A DNA stretch of 64,000 nt, taken from positions 62,001-126,000 of the forward strand of contig NZ_JATV01000007.1 of NCBI RefSeq assembly GCF_000611675.1, read 5' to 3'. The DNA comes from Flavobacterium succinicans LMG 10402. Lineage in GTDB: Bacteria; Bacteroidota; Bacteroidia; Flavobacteriales; Flavobacteriaceae. A model generated the notes under the pieces. The model saw nothing but the letters and a program-made list of their open reading frames with translations, was not told the DNA's origin and made no database searches. This document shows, in pieces, positions 26,794-35,861 of the stretch (positions are counted from its first letter, which is position 1; the number at the start of each line of letters is the position of its first letter). The translations under genes and the position numbers were made by a program.

Positions 26794-27873
26794 TTATAAT
26801 TTAATTAGTGAATAGCTTTGGTAAGTCGATTGCAATATGGCTTCAGTTCTCTCGGGATGAGTGTCCGATATAAAGAGTTGGCCGAACGAATCGTCTTTTA
26901 CCATTTCGATAATTTTGGCTACCCGAAATTCATCTAGCTTATCAAAAATATCATCAAAAAGTAGTATCGGTTTTACGCCACTTTGTTGTTTCAAAAAATC
27001 AAATTGAGCCAGTTTAAGCGCAATCAAAAATGATTTTTGTTGCCCTTGCGATCCAAATTTTTTGATAGGAAACGAATCAATTTCAAACGACAAATCATCT
27101 TTGTGAATGCCAAAACTGGTGTACTGTAACGCTCGGTCTTTGGCTAAATTTTCATTTAGTAAATTCAAGAGTGTATTCTCATAAAGATGACTTTCATAAA
27201 CCAGTTGCACTTGTTCTGCACTTCCTGTAATGGCTTGATGATGCTTATTGAAAATAGGTAAAAATTCAGCAATAAAGGCTTTTCTTTTTTCGAAAAGTAA
27301 GGATGCAAAACCATCCAATTGCTCGTTGTAAATAGATAAAGTGTCCTTGTCAAAAACGTGGTTCAAAGCAAAATACTTCAATAATGCGTTGCGCTGACTG
27401 ATGGTTTTTTGATACTGAATCAATTGTTGCAAATAGGTCGCGTCGAGTTGCGAAATCACGCTGTCCATAAACTTTCTTCGGGTTTCGCTTCCTTCTATAA
27501 TAAGGTCGCGGTCGGCAGGCGAAATAATGACCAGTGGAATGAAACCAATATGGTCAGAAAATTTATCGTAAGCTTTACCGTTTCTTTTTAAAATCTTTTT
27601 TTGCCCTTTTTTGATGCTGCAAACAATTTGTTCGTTGCGCTCATTTTTTTCAAACAAAGCATCAATTACAAAAAAATCTTCACCGTGTCTGATGTTTTGA
27701 ATCGCCAATGGATTGAAATAACTTTTTCCATACGCCAAATGATAGATGGCATCCAGAACATTTGTTTTTCCAACGCCATTTCTTCCAACAAAACAATTAA
27801 TCTTGTTGTCAAATTCAAATTCAGCTTCGGTAAAATTTTTATAATTGAATAAAGAAATTTTTTTTAAATACAT
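26794..27873 (-). CDS. recF: DNA replication/repair protein RecF
   Basis: A 359-residue SMC-like ATPase that loads RecA with RecO/RecR at gaps. Walker [21 protein letters not shown] (30-49), the signature segment [18 protein letters not shown], and Walker [13 protein letters not shown] are present. Length is normal. It is not next to dnaA/dnaN, as is usual in Bacteroidetes. Transcribed divergently from the TPR gene at 28075. Confidence 0.96.
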   Translation of the reverse strand: MYLKKISLFNYKNFTEAEFEFDNKINCFVGRNGVGKTNVLDAIYHLAYGKSYFNPLAIQNIRHGEDFFVIDALFEKNERNEQIVCSIKKGQKKILKRNGKAYDKFSDHIGFIPLVIISPADRDLIIEGSETRRKFMDSVISQLDATYLQQLIQYQKTISQRNALLKYFALNHVFDKDTLSIYNEQLDGFASLLFEKRKAFIAEFLPIFNKHHQAITGSAEQVQLVYESHLYENTLLNLLNENLAKDRALQYTSFGIHKDDLSFEIDSFPIKKFGSQGQQKSFLIALKLAQFDFLKQQSGVKPILLFDDIFDKLDEFRVAKIIEMVKDDSFGQLFISDTHPERTEAILQSTYQSYSLIKL

Positions 27874-28044
27874 GTTTTAAGCTTCTCTTGTATTGGTAAT
27901 AACCTCTTTTTTGAGTGCTATTTTTGAGGGGTGCAAATTATTGAAAATTATCCATATTATTTGGTTTTTCATGCATTGAAGCAAGAATGAATCTTAAACT
28001 GAATATAAAAGTGATTTTTTTTGTGTGGGTTTGAATAAAAATTT

Positions 28045-28052
28045 TATTTTTG
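28045..28052 (+). promoter_or_regulatory. Promoter of the TPR gene
   Basis: TATTTTTG at 28045-28052 with TTG at 28021-28023 (21-nt spacer), 22 nt upstream of the ATG. Confidence 0.6.
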
Positions 28053-28074
28053 CGACTCACTAAATTAATTTTAA

Positions 28075-28848
28075 ATGGCTACTTACAGCAAACGAGGATA
28101 TAAAACACCAAAAGAGAAAGAAGTTAAAGAACCTATAGAAGAAGTTCAAATTAATGAAAAAGACAGCGCTACTGCTGAAGTTTTCTCTAAGCTAGACGAA
28201 ACAGCATCAAAAACTGAAGATTTTGTTGCCAAAAACCAAAAAATCATTATTGGTATCGTAGCAGGTATTGCTTTGATAACTGTAGGATATTTAGCATATA
28301 AAAAATTTATTGCTACTCCAAAAGAAGAAGAGGCAGCTAACGAAATGTTCGTAGCTCAACAAAACTTTCAAAAAGCAACCGATGGTGTTGCGAGTGATTC
28401 GTTATACAAATTGGCCTTGAATGGTTCTGAAGGTAAATTCGGATTTGTTAAAATTGCAGATGAGTATTCAGGAACAGACGCAGGAAATTTGGCGAATTAC
28501 TACGCAGGTATCGCTTACCTAAATACAGGTAAATACGCTGAGGCGATCAGTTATTTAGAAAAATTCAGTTCAAAAGACGCTATTTTAAGTGCTTTAGCCA
28601 AAGGTGCAATTGGTGATGCTTACTCTCAAACCAACAAAGCCGAAGAAGCTCTTGGTTTTTATGTAAAAGCAGCTGAAAGCAACAAAAACGACTTTACAAC
28701 GCCTCGTTTCTTATTAAAAGCAGGTAAAACAGCTTTGAGCTTAGGTAAAAAAGAAGAAGCTTTAAAGTATTTTACAGACATCAAAGAAAATTTTGATGCA
28801 TCTCCTGAATCAGCTTCAGTTGATGGATTGATAGGATTAGCACAGTAA
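28075..28848 (+). CDS. Membrane-anchored tetratricopeptide repeat protein
   Basis: 257 residues. A charged N-terminal tail (1-55) precedes a membrane helix (about 56-74, IIIGIVAGIALITVGYLAY) and a C-terminal TPR region: NYYAGIAYLNTGKYAEAISYLE, GDAYSQTNKAEEALGFYVKAA, and KTALSLGKKEEALKYFTDI. The layout resembles YfgM-type proteins with periplasmic TPRs that assist envelope protein folding; that parallel is inference. A long hairpin terminator follows. Confidence 0.85.
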   Translation: MATYSKRGYKTPKEKEVKEPIEEVQINEKDSATAEVFSKLDETASKTEDFVAKNQKIIIGIVAGIALITVGYLAYKKFIATPKEEEAANEMFVAQQNFQKATDGVASDSLYKLALNGSEGKFGFVKIADEYSGTDAGNLANYYAGIAYLNTGKYAEAISYLEKFSSKDAILSALAKGAIGDAYSQTNKAEEALGFYVKAAESNKNDFTTPRFLLKAGKTALSLGKKEEALKYFTDIKENFDASPESASVDGLIGLAQ

Positions 28849-28869
28849 CAGTACTAATTTTTTCAAACC

Positions 28870-28937
28870 AAAAGAGGTTAGAAAGCAAAAGAATTCGAAG
28901 TAAATTTTGAATCCTTTTATTTTTAACCTCTTTTTTT
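28870..28937 (+). terminator. Long hairpin terminator of the TPR gene
   Basis: AAAAGAGGTTA (28870-28880) pairs with TAACCTCTTTT (28924-28934), with an inner AAAAGAATTC/GAATCCTTTT pairing and a final T-run. Confidence 0.75.
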
Positions 28938-28961
28938 ATACCTATATTTATGGTGTTGTTT

Positions 28962-29090
28962 GGAGCAGCAGGAATTGGGCCTTTTTACCAACATCGTCCC
29001 GCTGTCCTTCCTATCTTTTTTCACATCTGTCAGGTTTTAAAACCTGACAGATGTGAAAAAAGGATATTCCCTCCCATCGGGGCTATCAGG
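28962..29090 (+). repeat. Dispersed hairpin repeat, copy D (24-bp perfect palindrome)
   Basis: GGAGCAGCA (28962), then GTCCCGCTGTCC. A perfect 24-bp-arm palindrome spans 29015-29062 (outer CTTTTTTCACATC, centre AGGTTTTAAAACCT), then GGATATTCCCTCCCATC and GGGGCTATCAGG. The ends match copies A, C and F; the stem shares a CTGTCAGG/CCTGACAG core with copy A. The ORF at 28950-29138 is an artefact of the repeat. Confidence 0.85.
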
Positions 29091-29167
29091 AAACATGGTT
29101 TCTTATCTATAAGCATCCAAAGAAAAACAACCATTTGACAAGCGTTTAATTTAAATGAAATAATACA

Positions 29168-29740
29168 ATGGCAACCGAAAACAGAAATTTATCGGATTAT
29201 AACAAAAACGAAGTACCAGACGCCAAAGATTTCCGCTTCGGAATCGTTGTGGCCGAATGGAATGAAACCATAACAGAAGGATTGTTCAATGGTGCTTTTC
29301 AAGCGCTCATTGAAAATCAAGTGCCCCCACAACACATCATACGTTGGAACGTGCCAGGGAGTTTCGAGTTGATTTATGGTGCAAAAAAAATGTTGCAAAC
29401 GCAAAACGTAGATGCGGTTATTGTGATTGGATGCGTTATTCAAGGCGAGACCAAACATTTTGATTTTGTTTGCGAAGGCGTTACGCAAGGCATTAAAGAT
29501 CTTAATGTACAAACCGATACTCCAGTTATTTTTTGTGTGTTAACGGACAACACCATGCAGCAATCCATTGACCGTAGTGGAGGTATTCATGGCAACAAAG
29601 GTACTGAAGCCGCGATTGCTGCTATTAAAATGGCGTACATTCGTCATCAAGCTACCTTAACGCACCAATTTCAACCTCAAAATTTGTTAGGAGCTGGCGC
29701 ACTTCAAATCGAAGACAAGCCTTTACAGCTTGAAGAATAA
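29168..29740 (+). CDS. ribH: 6,7-dimethyl-8-ribityllumazine synthase
   Basis: A 190-residue lumazine synthase, the penultimate enzyme of riboflavin synthesis, forming icosahedral or pentameric shells. Motifs: VAEWNETITEGLFNGA, WNVPGSFELIYGAKKM, and VIGCVIQGETKHFDFVCEGV with the catalytic His. N- and C-terminal tails of about 20 residues each extend beyond the usual core of about 155. It stands alone, without other rib genes, and is closed by an intrinsic terminator. Confidence 0.96.
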   Translation: MATENRNLSDYNKNEVPDAKDFRFGIVVAEWNETITEGLFNGAFQALIENQVPPQHIIRWNVPGSFELIYGAKKMLQTQNVDAVIVIGCVIQGETKHFDFVCEGVTQGIKDLNVQTDTPVIFCVLTDNTMQQSIDRSGGIHGNKGTEAAIAAIKMAYIRHQATLTHQFQPQNLLGAGALQIEDKPLQLEE

Positions 29741-29765
29741 TGTGGTAGAGCACTTTTTTACAAAG

Positions 29766-29800
29766 CCTACACTACCCAAAATAGTGTAGGTTTTTTGTTT
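29766..29800 (+). terminator. Intrinsic terminator of ribH
   Basis: CCTACACTA (29766-29774) pairs with TAGTGTAGG (29782-29790), followed by a T-run. Confidence 0.85.
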
Positions 29801-29843
29801 TTTTTTATGAGTAGATCGCTAGTAAAATCGAATAGTTTTTACT

Positions 29844-29851
29844 TAAATTTG
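29844..29851 (+). promoter_or_regulatory. mutL -7 promoter box
   Basis: TAAATTTG matches TAnnTTTG, 57 nt upstream of the mutL ATG. No clear -33 TTG. Confidence 0.5.
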
Positions 29852-29908
29852 TCCTCCTTGGTTTTAAAACATAAACCACCATCAGAAAACCCTAATCTAT
29901 AATTTTTA

Positions 29909-31768
29909 ATGTCTAGTATTATTCAATTGCTTCCCGATCATGTCGCTAACCAAATTGCTGCTGGTGAAGTAGTGCAACGACCTGCTTCTGTAGTAAAAGA
30001 ATTACTAGAAAATGCTGTCGATGCCAAAGCTACCGATATCAAATTGATTATTAAAGATGCCGGAAAATCTTTGATACAAGTTATAGATAATGGAGTAGGT
30101 ATGAGTGTAACGGATGCGCGTTTGTGTTTTGCACGACACGCCACATCCAAAATACGCTTGGCCGAAGATTTATTCTCGTTAAACACCAAAGGATTTCGGG
30201 GTGAAGCCTTAGCATCCATTGCTGCGATTGCGCATGTGGAAATGAAAAGCAAACAAGATCAAGAGGAATTAGGTACGCATATTATTATCGAAGGTAGTAA
30301 GTTTGTATCGCAAGAAGTGGCTGTTTTGCCGAAAGGCACCTCTTTTGCTGTAAAAAATCTTTTTTTCAATATTCCTGCGCGTCGTAACTTTTTAAAATCT
30401 GATACGGTTGAGTTTCGTCATATTGTCGATGAATTTCAACGCGTAGTGATGGCACATCCCAATATTCACTTTACTTTTTTCCACAACGGAAGCGAAATGT
30501 TTAATTTGCCTCCAGCTACTTTGCGCCAACGTATTGTGGGTATTTTTGCGGGTAAAACCAACGAAAAATTGGTACCCGTCAACGAAGAGACAGAAATTGT
30601 CACCATTCAAGGTTTTGTTAGCAAACCCGAATTTGCCAAAAAGAGTAGAGGTGAACAGTTTTTCTTTGTCAATGACCGATTCATAAAAAGTGGTTATTTG
30701 CACCATGCGGTGATGGCAGCTTTTGATGGTATACTAAAAGACGGTTTGCAACCCAGTTACTTTTTATACCTTACTGTGGAGCCCAATACTATTGATATCA
30801 ACATTCATCCCACTAAAACCGAAATAAAATTTGACGATGAACATGCCTTGTACGCGATTCTTAGGGCTTCCATCAAGCATAGTTTAGGACAGTTTAACGT
30901 TGCTCCAGTTTTGGATTTTGATCGTGATGCTAATTTAGACACGCCATATCATTACAAAGATGTAGAAGGTTCTTTTCCTACTATCGAAGTAAATGGTGAT
31001 TTTAATCCTTTTGCAGTGGTTGATGCTGCGCCAAAAAAATCTTTTTCGACTTACAAAAAGCCTGAAAGCACTTCCAATTGGGAGAGTTTGTATGTTGGTT
31101 TAACGCAAGATCCCGAGCCAGAACCGGAGCAATTTGTAAGCATGGCTTTTGAAACGGATGCTATTTCTTCTTCATTGTTTTCAGATACTGAAGTAGAGCA
31201 AGCGGTTCAAAAAACCTATCAAATCCATAAAAAATATATTGTTTCGCCTATAAAATCAGGAATGCTAATTGTAGATCAACAACGAGCCCACCAACGTATT
31301 TTATACGAACAGTTTTTAACCAATATGACGATGCACCAAGCGGCTAGTCAGCAATTGTTGTTTCCGTTGAATTTGTTTTTTTCTAATGATGAAATGGTTT
31401 TAATTACGGAATTACAAAGCACATTGACTGCGACAGGTTTTGTTTTTGATACTTCGGCTACAGATCATGTGGTGATTTCTGGGATTCCAGTAACCATTTC
31501 CGAAAGTGAAGTGGCTTTGGTTATCGAACAATTATTAGCCGATTTGCACGATGGAATTCCCGAAAACAGTTTTAGTCAAAGCGATACCATAGCCAAGTCA
31601 ATGGCGAAAAGCTTAGCAGTAAAAACGGGAACGTATTTGAATGAAAAAGAACAAGAAAATGTAGTCAACGGACTTTTTGCTTGTAAAGAGCCCAATATTT
31701 CTCCTTTTAATAAACCTACTTTCATTACGATGCGTGTGGAAGATTTAGATAAAAAATTTGCTGTATGA
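29909..31768 (+). CDS. mutL: DNA mismatch repair protein MutL
   Basis: A 619-residue GHKL ATPase that links MutS recognition to strand processing. N-terminal ATPase motifs are intact: GEVVQRPASVVKELLENAVDA (Glu34, Asn35), DNGVGM (60-65), and TKGFRGEALASIA. The C-terminal dimerisation domain carries DQQRAHQRILYE (456-467) where metal-dependent MutL nucleases have DQHAxxExxxxE, and SPFNKPTF where they have CPHGRP. The endonuclease site therefore looks degenerate. The stop overlaps the rhomboid start (ATGA). Confidence 0.96.
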   Translation: MSSIIQLLPDHVANQIAAGEVVQRPASVVKELLENAVDAKATDIKLIIKDAGKSLIQVIDNGVGMSVTDARLCFARHATSKIRLAEDLFSLNTKGFRGEALASIAAIAHVEMKSKQDQEELGTHIIIEGSKFVSQEVAVLPKGTSFAVKNLFFNIPARRNFLKSDTVEFRHIVDEFQRVVMAHPNIHFTFFHNGSEMFNLPPATLRQRIVGIFAGKTNEKLVPVNEETEIVTIQGFVSKPEFAKKSRGEQFFFVNDRFIKSGYLHHAVMAAFDGILKDGLQPSYFLYLTVEPNTIDINIHPTKTEIKFDDEHALYAILRASIKHSLGQFNVAPVLDFDRDANLDTPYHYKDVEGSFPTIEVNGDFNPFAVVDAAPKKSFSTYKKPESTSNWESLYVGLTQDPEPEPEQFVSMAFETDAISSSLFSDTEVEQAVQKTYQIHKKYIVSPIKSGMLIVDQQRAHQRILYEQFLTNMTMHQAASQQLLFPLNLFFSNDEMVLITELQSTLTATGFVFDTSATDHVVISGIPVTISESEVALVIEQLLADLHDGIPENSFSQSDTIAKSMAKSLAVKTGTYLNEKEQENVVNGLFACKEPNISPFNKPTFITMRVEDLDKKFAV

Positions 31769-32523
31769 TGAATATTACCCCAACCGTTAAGCAATTGTTG
31801 ATTATTAACGTATTGTTTTATGTAGGTTCCATGATTGTGGGAGAACCTGCATATCACTTGTTGTCCATGTATTATTTTGGGAATCCTGGTTTTCATTCAT
31901 GGCAAATCTTTACCCACATGTTTATGCATGCTCCATTACCAAATGTAATGCACATTTTGTTTAATATGTTTGCCTTGTATTCGTTTGGATCGGCCTTAGA
32001 ACATTTTTGGGGTGGTAAAAAATTTCTGTTTTTTTATATTTCCTGTGGTTTAGGTGCAGCCTTGTTGCATACTGGAGTTAATTATTATTTCTTCGAAAAT
32101 GCAATAGATACCTTAGTGGCTAATGGATTTTCAAAACCCGAAATTTTACAGATTTTAAGTGAAGGGAAAATGGATACACGTTGGCAAGAATTGTTAACCG
32201 TGACCGAGTTTAGAGAGTTTATTAGTGCTTACATGGGGACAATGGTAGGAGCTTCAGGAGCAATTTATGGTCTTTTAGTTGCTTTTGCGTTCATGTTTCC
32301 TAATGCTGAATTGGCTTTACTATTTATTCCTGTGCCCATCAAAGCAAAGTATTTTGTGCCAGGATTATTGTTGATTGACTTATATTCTGGTGTGTCTGGC
32401 GGTTCTATTTTTGGCGGTTCATCTGGGATTGCTCACTTTGCCCACTTAGGCGGCGCATTAATTGGGTTCTTGATGATGTGGTATTGGAAAAAAAATCAAT
32501 TCAACAACAATCGTTGGAATTAA
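31765..32523 (+). CDS. Rhomboid intramembrane serine protease (first of pair)
   Basis: 252 residues, about six membrane helices. The catalytic Ser164 lies in GASGAIYG and His227 in HFAHLGGALIGF; HMFMHAPLPNVMHILFNM supplies the conserved His/Asn of the oxyanion region. It cleaves transmembrane substrates within the membrane. An extra loop (about 105-150) is inserted before the active-site helix. The ATG overlaps the mutL stop, so it is probably translationally coupled; a second rhomboid follows 58 nt later. Confidence 0.93.
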   Translation: MMNITPTVKQLLIINVLFYVGSMIVGEPAYHLLSMYYFGNPGFHSWQIFTHMFMHAPLPNVMHILFNMFALYSFGSALEHFWGGKKFLFFYISCGLGAALLHTGVNYYFFENAIDTLVANGFSKPEILQILSEGKMDTRWQELLTVTEFREFISAYMGTMVGASGAIYGLLVAFAFMFPNAELALLFIPVPIKAKYFVPGLLLIDLYSGVSGGSIFGGSSGIAHFAHLGGALIGFLMMWYWKKNQFNNNRWN

Positions 32524-32581
32524 ATTAAGCAAGTACTGTTCAGTAGTTTTGTTTATATTTGATTTATAAAAGCTTTATTTT

Positions 32582-33448
32582 ATGACAATTTTCAATGATT
32601 TAAAGTCTCGTTATCGCTTGGGGAATGTTGCGTTGCAGCTAATTTTCTGGAATATAGGGGTGTTTTTGATCGCTATATTGTTTTTTTATCAGTTCAAATC
32701 GGGGCAATTTTTGTTTCCAAATTGGCTTGCTTTGTCTTCGGATCCTTTGGTGTCTTTGAGTCGTCCTTGGACCTTTCTAACCTATGCTTTTTTTCATGAC
32801 GGTATTGGTCATTTGTTTTTCAATATGATGGTGCTGCATTTTTGTAGTCAATTATTTTTGACGTTTTTCACTACCAAACAATTTATGGGATTGTATGTGT
32901 TGAGCGCCATTTTTTCAGGGATAGTGTTTGTGTTGTCGTATTACTTCTTGCAATATACCTCAATGATTGTTGGAGCTTCGGCTGCTATTTATGCCATTTT
33001 AGTGGCTACCACGACTTACCAGCCTCTAATGCAAGTGCAATTGTTTTTGTTTGGCAATATCAAATTGTGGTACATTACGGCAGTGGTTTTGTTGTTGGAT
33101 GTGTTACAATTTCGTGTAGAGAATATGGGGGGACACATCTCTCATTTAGCAGGAGCCTTATTTGGTTTTGTTTATATAAAGCTCTTGGTAAGCGGGGTGG
33201 ATTTAAGTAAATTAGTTTCTGGAGTTGTTGATTTTTTTTGGTCGTTGTTTCAAAAACGAAACAAAACGCCATTTAAAAAAGTACACGTTAATTATGCCAG
33301 AAAAGAAGCTCCTAAGACAGTGTCTAGAATTGTAACCAAAGACAAGACACAACAACAAATTGATGAAATTTTAGATAAAATCAGTCAATCGGGTTACGAT
33401 TGTTTGACCAAAGAAGAAAAAGAATTTTTGTTCAAAGCTGGAAAATAG
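32582..33448 (+). CDS. Rhomboid intramembrane serine protease (second of pair)
   Basis: 288 residues. Membrane region (about 17-205) with FFHDGIGHLFFNMMVL, active Ser133 in GASAAIYA (Ala where the usual GxSG has its second Gly), and His188 in HISHLAGALFG. A soluble basic C-terminal tail (about 230-288; DKTQQQIDEILDKISQSGYD) is typical of flavobacterial rhomboids. Not close in sequence to its neighbour, so not a recent duplicate. Probably active despite the Gly-to-Ala change. Confidence 0.9.
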   Translation: MTIFNDLKSRYRLGNVALQLIFWNIGVFLIAILFFYQFKSGQFLFPNWLALSSDPLVSLSRPWTFLTYAFFHDGIGHLFFNMMVLHFCSQLFLTFFTTKQFMGLYVLSAIFSGIVFVLSYYFLQYTSMIVGASAAIYAILVATTTYQPLMQVQLFLFGNIKLWYITAVVLLLDVLQFRVENMGGHISHLAGALFGFVYIKLLVSGVDLSKLVSGVVDFFWSLFQKRNKTPFKKVHVNYARKEAPKTVSRIVTKDKTQQQIDEILDKISQSGYDCLTKEEKEFLFKAGK

Positions 33449-33546
33449 TTGAATGGGGTCTTTGATGCATTTTGATCCAATATTATTTTAAAAATGGTGC
33501 TACTTGCCTCTAAAGATCTGCAACAAACAATAAATATAAAGTAATA

Positions 33547-34590
33547 ATGAGAAACCTTTCATGGTTTAATAAAGTGATGTTTTTCTTGAATATAGTACTC
33601 ACTGTATTCACGTTTACTGCTTATCTGTTTCCTTTTTTATCTCCCAAAGTTTTTCCTTTGTTGGCGGTATTTACGTTGTTTATGCCGGTGTTTTTTGTGC
33701 TCAACGGATTGTTTTTTATCTATTGGGGAATTCAGTTCAAAAAAAGAATGATCCTTTCGGGATTGGTTTTGCTCATGGGCATCACTTTTATCAATAAATT
33801 TTATAAATTCTCCACGAAACCCTATCAAGATTCTCCCAAGGATTTTAAGATTATGAGTTATAATGTGCGTTTGTTTAATGTGTTTAAATGGATTGATCGC
33901 GATGGTATCCCGCAGGAGATTTTAACATTTATCAATCATAACAATCCTGATATTCTTTGTATACAAGAATATTCCAATCACGGAAATATCGATTTGAAAG
34001 TATATCCACATCGTTATATTTTTATTGAAGGTGATAAAATCCGTACTGGGCAGGCTATTTTTTCTAAATTCCCAATCCTGGATCAAGGTAATATCGTCTT
34101 TCCTAATTCAAATAATAACGCCATTTTTGCAGATATTAAGCGTGGAAAAGACATTATTCGGGTGTATAATATTCATTTTCAATCCATCAAAATTTCGCCA
34201 GATGTTCACGAAATTTCAGAAAATATTGAAGTGATGGATCAACAAAAATCCCATAAATTATTCAATCGCATTAGCAAAGCCTTCAAGCAACAACAAGAAC
34301 AGGCTAAAATATTAATGGATCATAAAAAAGAATCCAAATATCCTGTCATTATTTGTGGTGACTTAAACAATAGTGCGTTTTCGTACGTGTATCGCAATGT
34401 AAAAGGCACTTTGAAAGACGCGTTTGAAGAAGCTGGAAAAGGTTTTGGACAAACGTACACTTTTAGATATTACCCTGCCCGTATAGATTATATTTTTGCA
34501 GATCCTCTGCTAGAAGTCAAAGAATTTGAGAGTTTTCCAAAGTTTCAAAACTCAGACCATTATCCTATTATGGCTAAGTTGAGTTTTTAA
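33547..34590 (+). CDS. Membrane endonuclease/exonuclease/phosphatase family protein
   Basis: 347 residues: three N-terminal hydrophobic helices (about 8-85), then an EEP domain with MSYNVRLFN, CIQEYSNHGN, VYNIHFQS, CGDLNNSAFSYVYR, RIDYIFADP, and SDHYPIMAKL. The family cleaves phosphodiesters in nucleic acids, lipids or inositol phosphates with Mg2+. The membrane anchor makes an extracytoplasmic phosphodiesterase more likely than a DNA repair nuclease. The third gene of the plus-strand run after mutL. Confidence 0.88.
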   Translation: MRNLSWFNKVMFFLNIVLTVFTFTAYLFPFLSPKVFPLLAVFTLFMPVFFVLNGLFFIYWGIQFKKRMILSGLVLLMGITFINKFYKFSTKPYQDSPKDFKIMSYNVRLFNVFKWIDRDGIPQEILTFINHNNPDILCIQEYSNHGNIDLKVYPHRYIFIEGDKIRTGQAIFSKFPILDQGNIVFPNSNNNAIFADIKRGKDIIRVYNIHFQSIKISPDVHEISENIEVMDQQKSHKLFNRISKAFKQQQEQAKILMDHKKESKYPVIICGDLNNSAFSYVYRNVKGTLKDAFEEAGKGFGQTYTFRYYPARIDYIFADPLLEVKEFESFPKFQNSDHYPIMAKLSF

Positions 34591-34597
34591 ACAAATG

Positions 34598-34645
34598 AAA
34601 AGCCATGAGTCTTTTAATGAGTATGGCTTTTGGCACTTTTTTTTT
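34598..34645 (+). terminator. Intrinsic terminator of the EEP gene
   Basis: AAAAGCCAT (34598-34606) pairs with ATGGCTTTT (34623-34631), followed by a T-run to 34645. Confidence 0.75.
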
Positions 34646-34695
34646 GTACTAACAATCGATAAGAACTATTAATTGTAGTGATAATAACTGTTGCT

Positions 34696-34854
34696 TCTAT
34701 TCTTTACGGTATTATGCGTTAGGGATTATTTCACTTATATTATTTTCATAGGTGTTCAATGAACTATGTTTGCAGTGAAAATCCTTTTTGAGGTTTTTTT
34801 TGCCTCAAAAAGATTGTAGCGTAAAGCCAGATCCTTGTGGTAACGCCCAAATGG
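34696..34854 (-). repeat. Dispersed hairpin repeat, copy E (long subfamily)
   Basis: Minus strand: TTTGGGCGTTACCACA, then GCTACAATC. The hairpin is CTTTTTGAGG against CCTCAAAAAG around an A-rich loop, followed by GATTTTCACTGCAAAC, AGTTCATTGAACACCTATG and a tail to about 34696. It matches copy B along its length. It lies about 310 nt past the stop of the WbqC-like gene in the same orientation, between convergent genes. Confidence 0.8.
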
Positions 34855-34929
34855 ATACATTACATAAAAGCCTTTGTGTGCTGTATGTAACTCAATGTTG
34901 TTAAGTTAAGATATTTTTGGTTGTAGATT

Positions 34930-35062
34930 AACGATTCTTGACCCGAGCGGTAGCGAACTGGTAAAGCATTTTAGATTTTGTGCCAATAAATAAAAAAAAC
35001 TAGTTTTTTCAATGGTTTACACATCAGCAATCAAGAATCGTTATTTAAAAATCAGCAATCAA
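34930..35062. repeat. Small inverted and direct repeats
   Basis: AACGATTCTTGA (34930-34941) is the exact reverse complement of TCAAGAATCGTT (35031-35042). ATCAGCAATCAA occurs at 35023-35034 and again at 35051-35062. The enclosed 89 nt encode nothing. Confidence 0.6.
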
Positions 35063-35164
35063 ATTATTGATTATTCCTTAACTTCATGACATTGGGATGT
35101 AGCTGTGTAGCTTCACCCGTGTGTTATCCTAAAAATTTGAGAAAGAAAAGAAGTGTTTTTTAGA

Positions 35165-35785
35165 TTATAGTACTAACTTTTGATTTTGCAAGTACTCTAA
35201 AGCAAATTTTCCTTCGTTAAAAATTAAATCCAATACACTCAAGTTGTTGATAAAGCCATGTTTGTCATCAAAAACCTGTGGGTAAGTAACAAATAGGTTT
35301 GGGTCTTTTTTTCCATTAACCAAGGTTCTGTAGTCCAGGACTCCGGGATCAACTTCATGAAAATATTCATTGGTTTTTGAATAAGTCAGTGGGTAGCGGA
35401 GGCATTTTTCGATCAAAGCCAGCGTTTCGAAATTTAGATCCATCAAAAAAGTATGTTTCTTTTCAAAAAATGGGTAAATATCGTCCTCAAAAAACTCAAA
35501 GAAAGGCGAGCTTCTGTAACCGGCTTCCAATGATTTGAAGTGTTGTTTCTGCCAATCAAAATCATTTTCAATTTGCACGTCTTTCGTTTTTTGGTGTACC
35601 ATGCTGGTATGTTTCACCGGTATGTTGAGCATTTGGATGCCGTTTGGACTATAAATATAGGTTCGGTTGCGATTGGTTTGCTTTTGAAAGTTGTCGTCCA
35701 TTTCAAAAGTAATACTATCGGCTTGGATCATGGCGGCCATTTGGCTAATCGATGGGAAATAGGATGGGTGTAAAAGAGTGTTCAT
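35165..35785 (-). CDS. WbqC family protein
   Basis: About 206 residues from the ATG at 35785 (MNTLLHPSYFPSISQ); a 7-residue upstream extension is less likely. WbqC-like marks are PSYFPSISQMAAM, QTNRNRTYIYSPNG, LNIPVKH, and DWQKQHFKSLEAGYRSSPFFEF. Family members occur in O-antigen or polysaccharide loci but lack a proven mechanism. It is the last gene of the parA-parB-DUF5683-dapB-lepB run, 76 nt after lepB. Confidence 0.88.
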   Translation of the reverse strand: MNTLLHPSYFPSISQMAAMIQADSITFEMDDNFQKQTNRNRTYIYSPNGIQMLNIPVKHTSMVHQKTKDVQIENDFDWQKQHFKSLEAGYRSSPFFEFFEDDIYPFFEKKHTFLMDLNFETLALIEKCLRYPLTYSKTNEYFHEVDPGVLDYRTLVNGKKDPNLFVTYPQVFDDKHGFINNLSVLDLIFNEGKFALEYLQNQKLVL

Positions 35786-35861
35786 AGTAGCGTCATTACA
35801 TGTCAAAAGTCATACCATCCGTTTGGAAAATATGACTTTTGAATATACTTAAAATTTAGTT

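Larger units (their letters stand above)
34646..35164. other. Gene-free intergenic stretch between convergent genes
   Basis: No credible ORF. It holds repeat copy E and, to its right, an AT-rich part with a 12-bp inverted repeat (AACGATTCTTGA at 34930 and TCAAGAATCGTT at 35031) and two direct copies of ATCAGCAATCAA (35023 and 35051). Nothing else is recognised. Confidence 0.6.

Noticed and set aside
28950..29138. 62-codon ORF before ribH
   Set aside because: Reading of repeat copy D, including its palindrome; no support as a protein.
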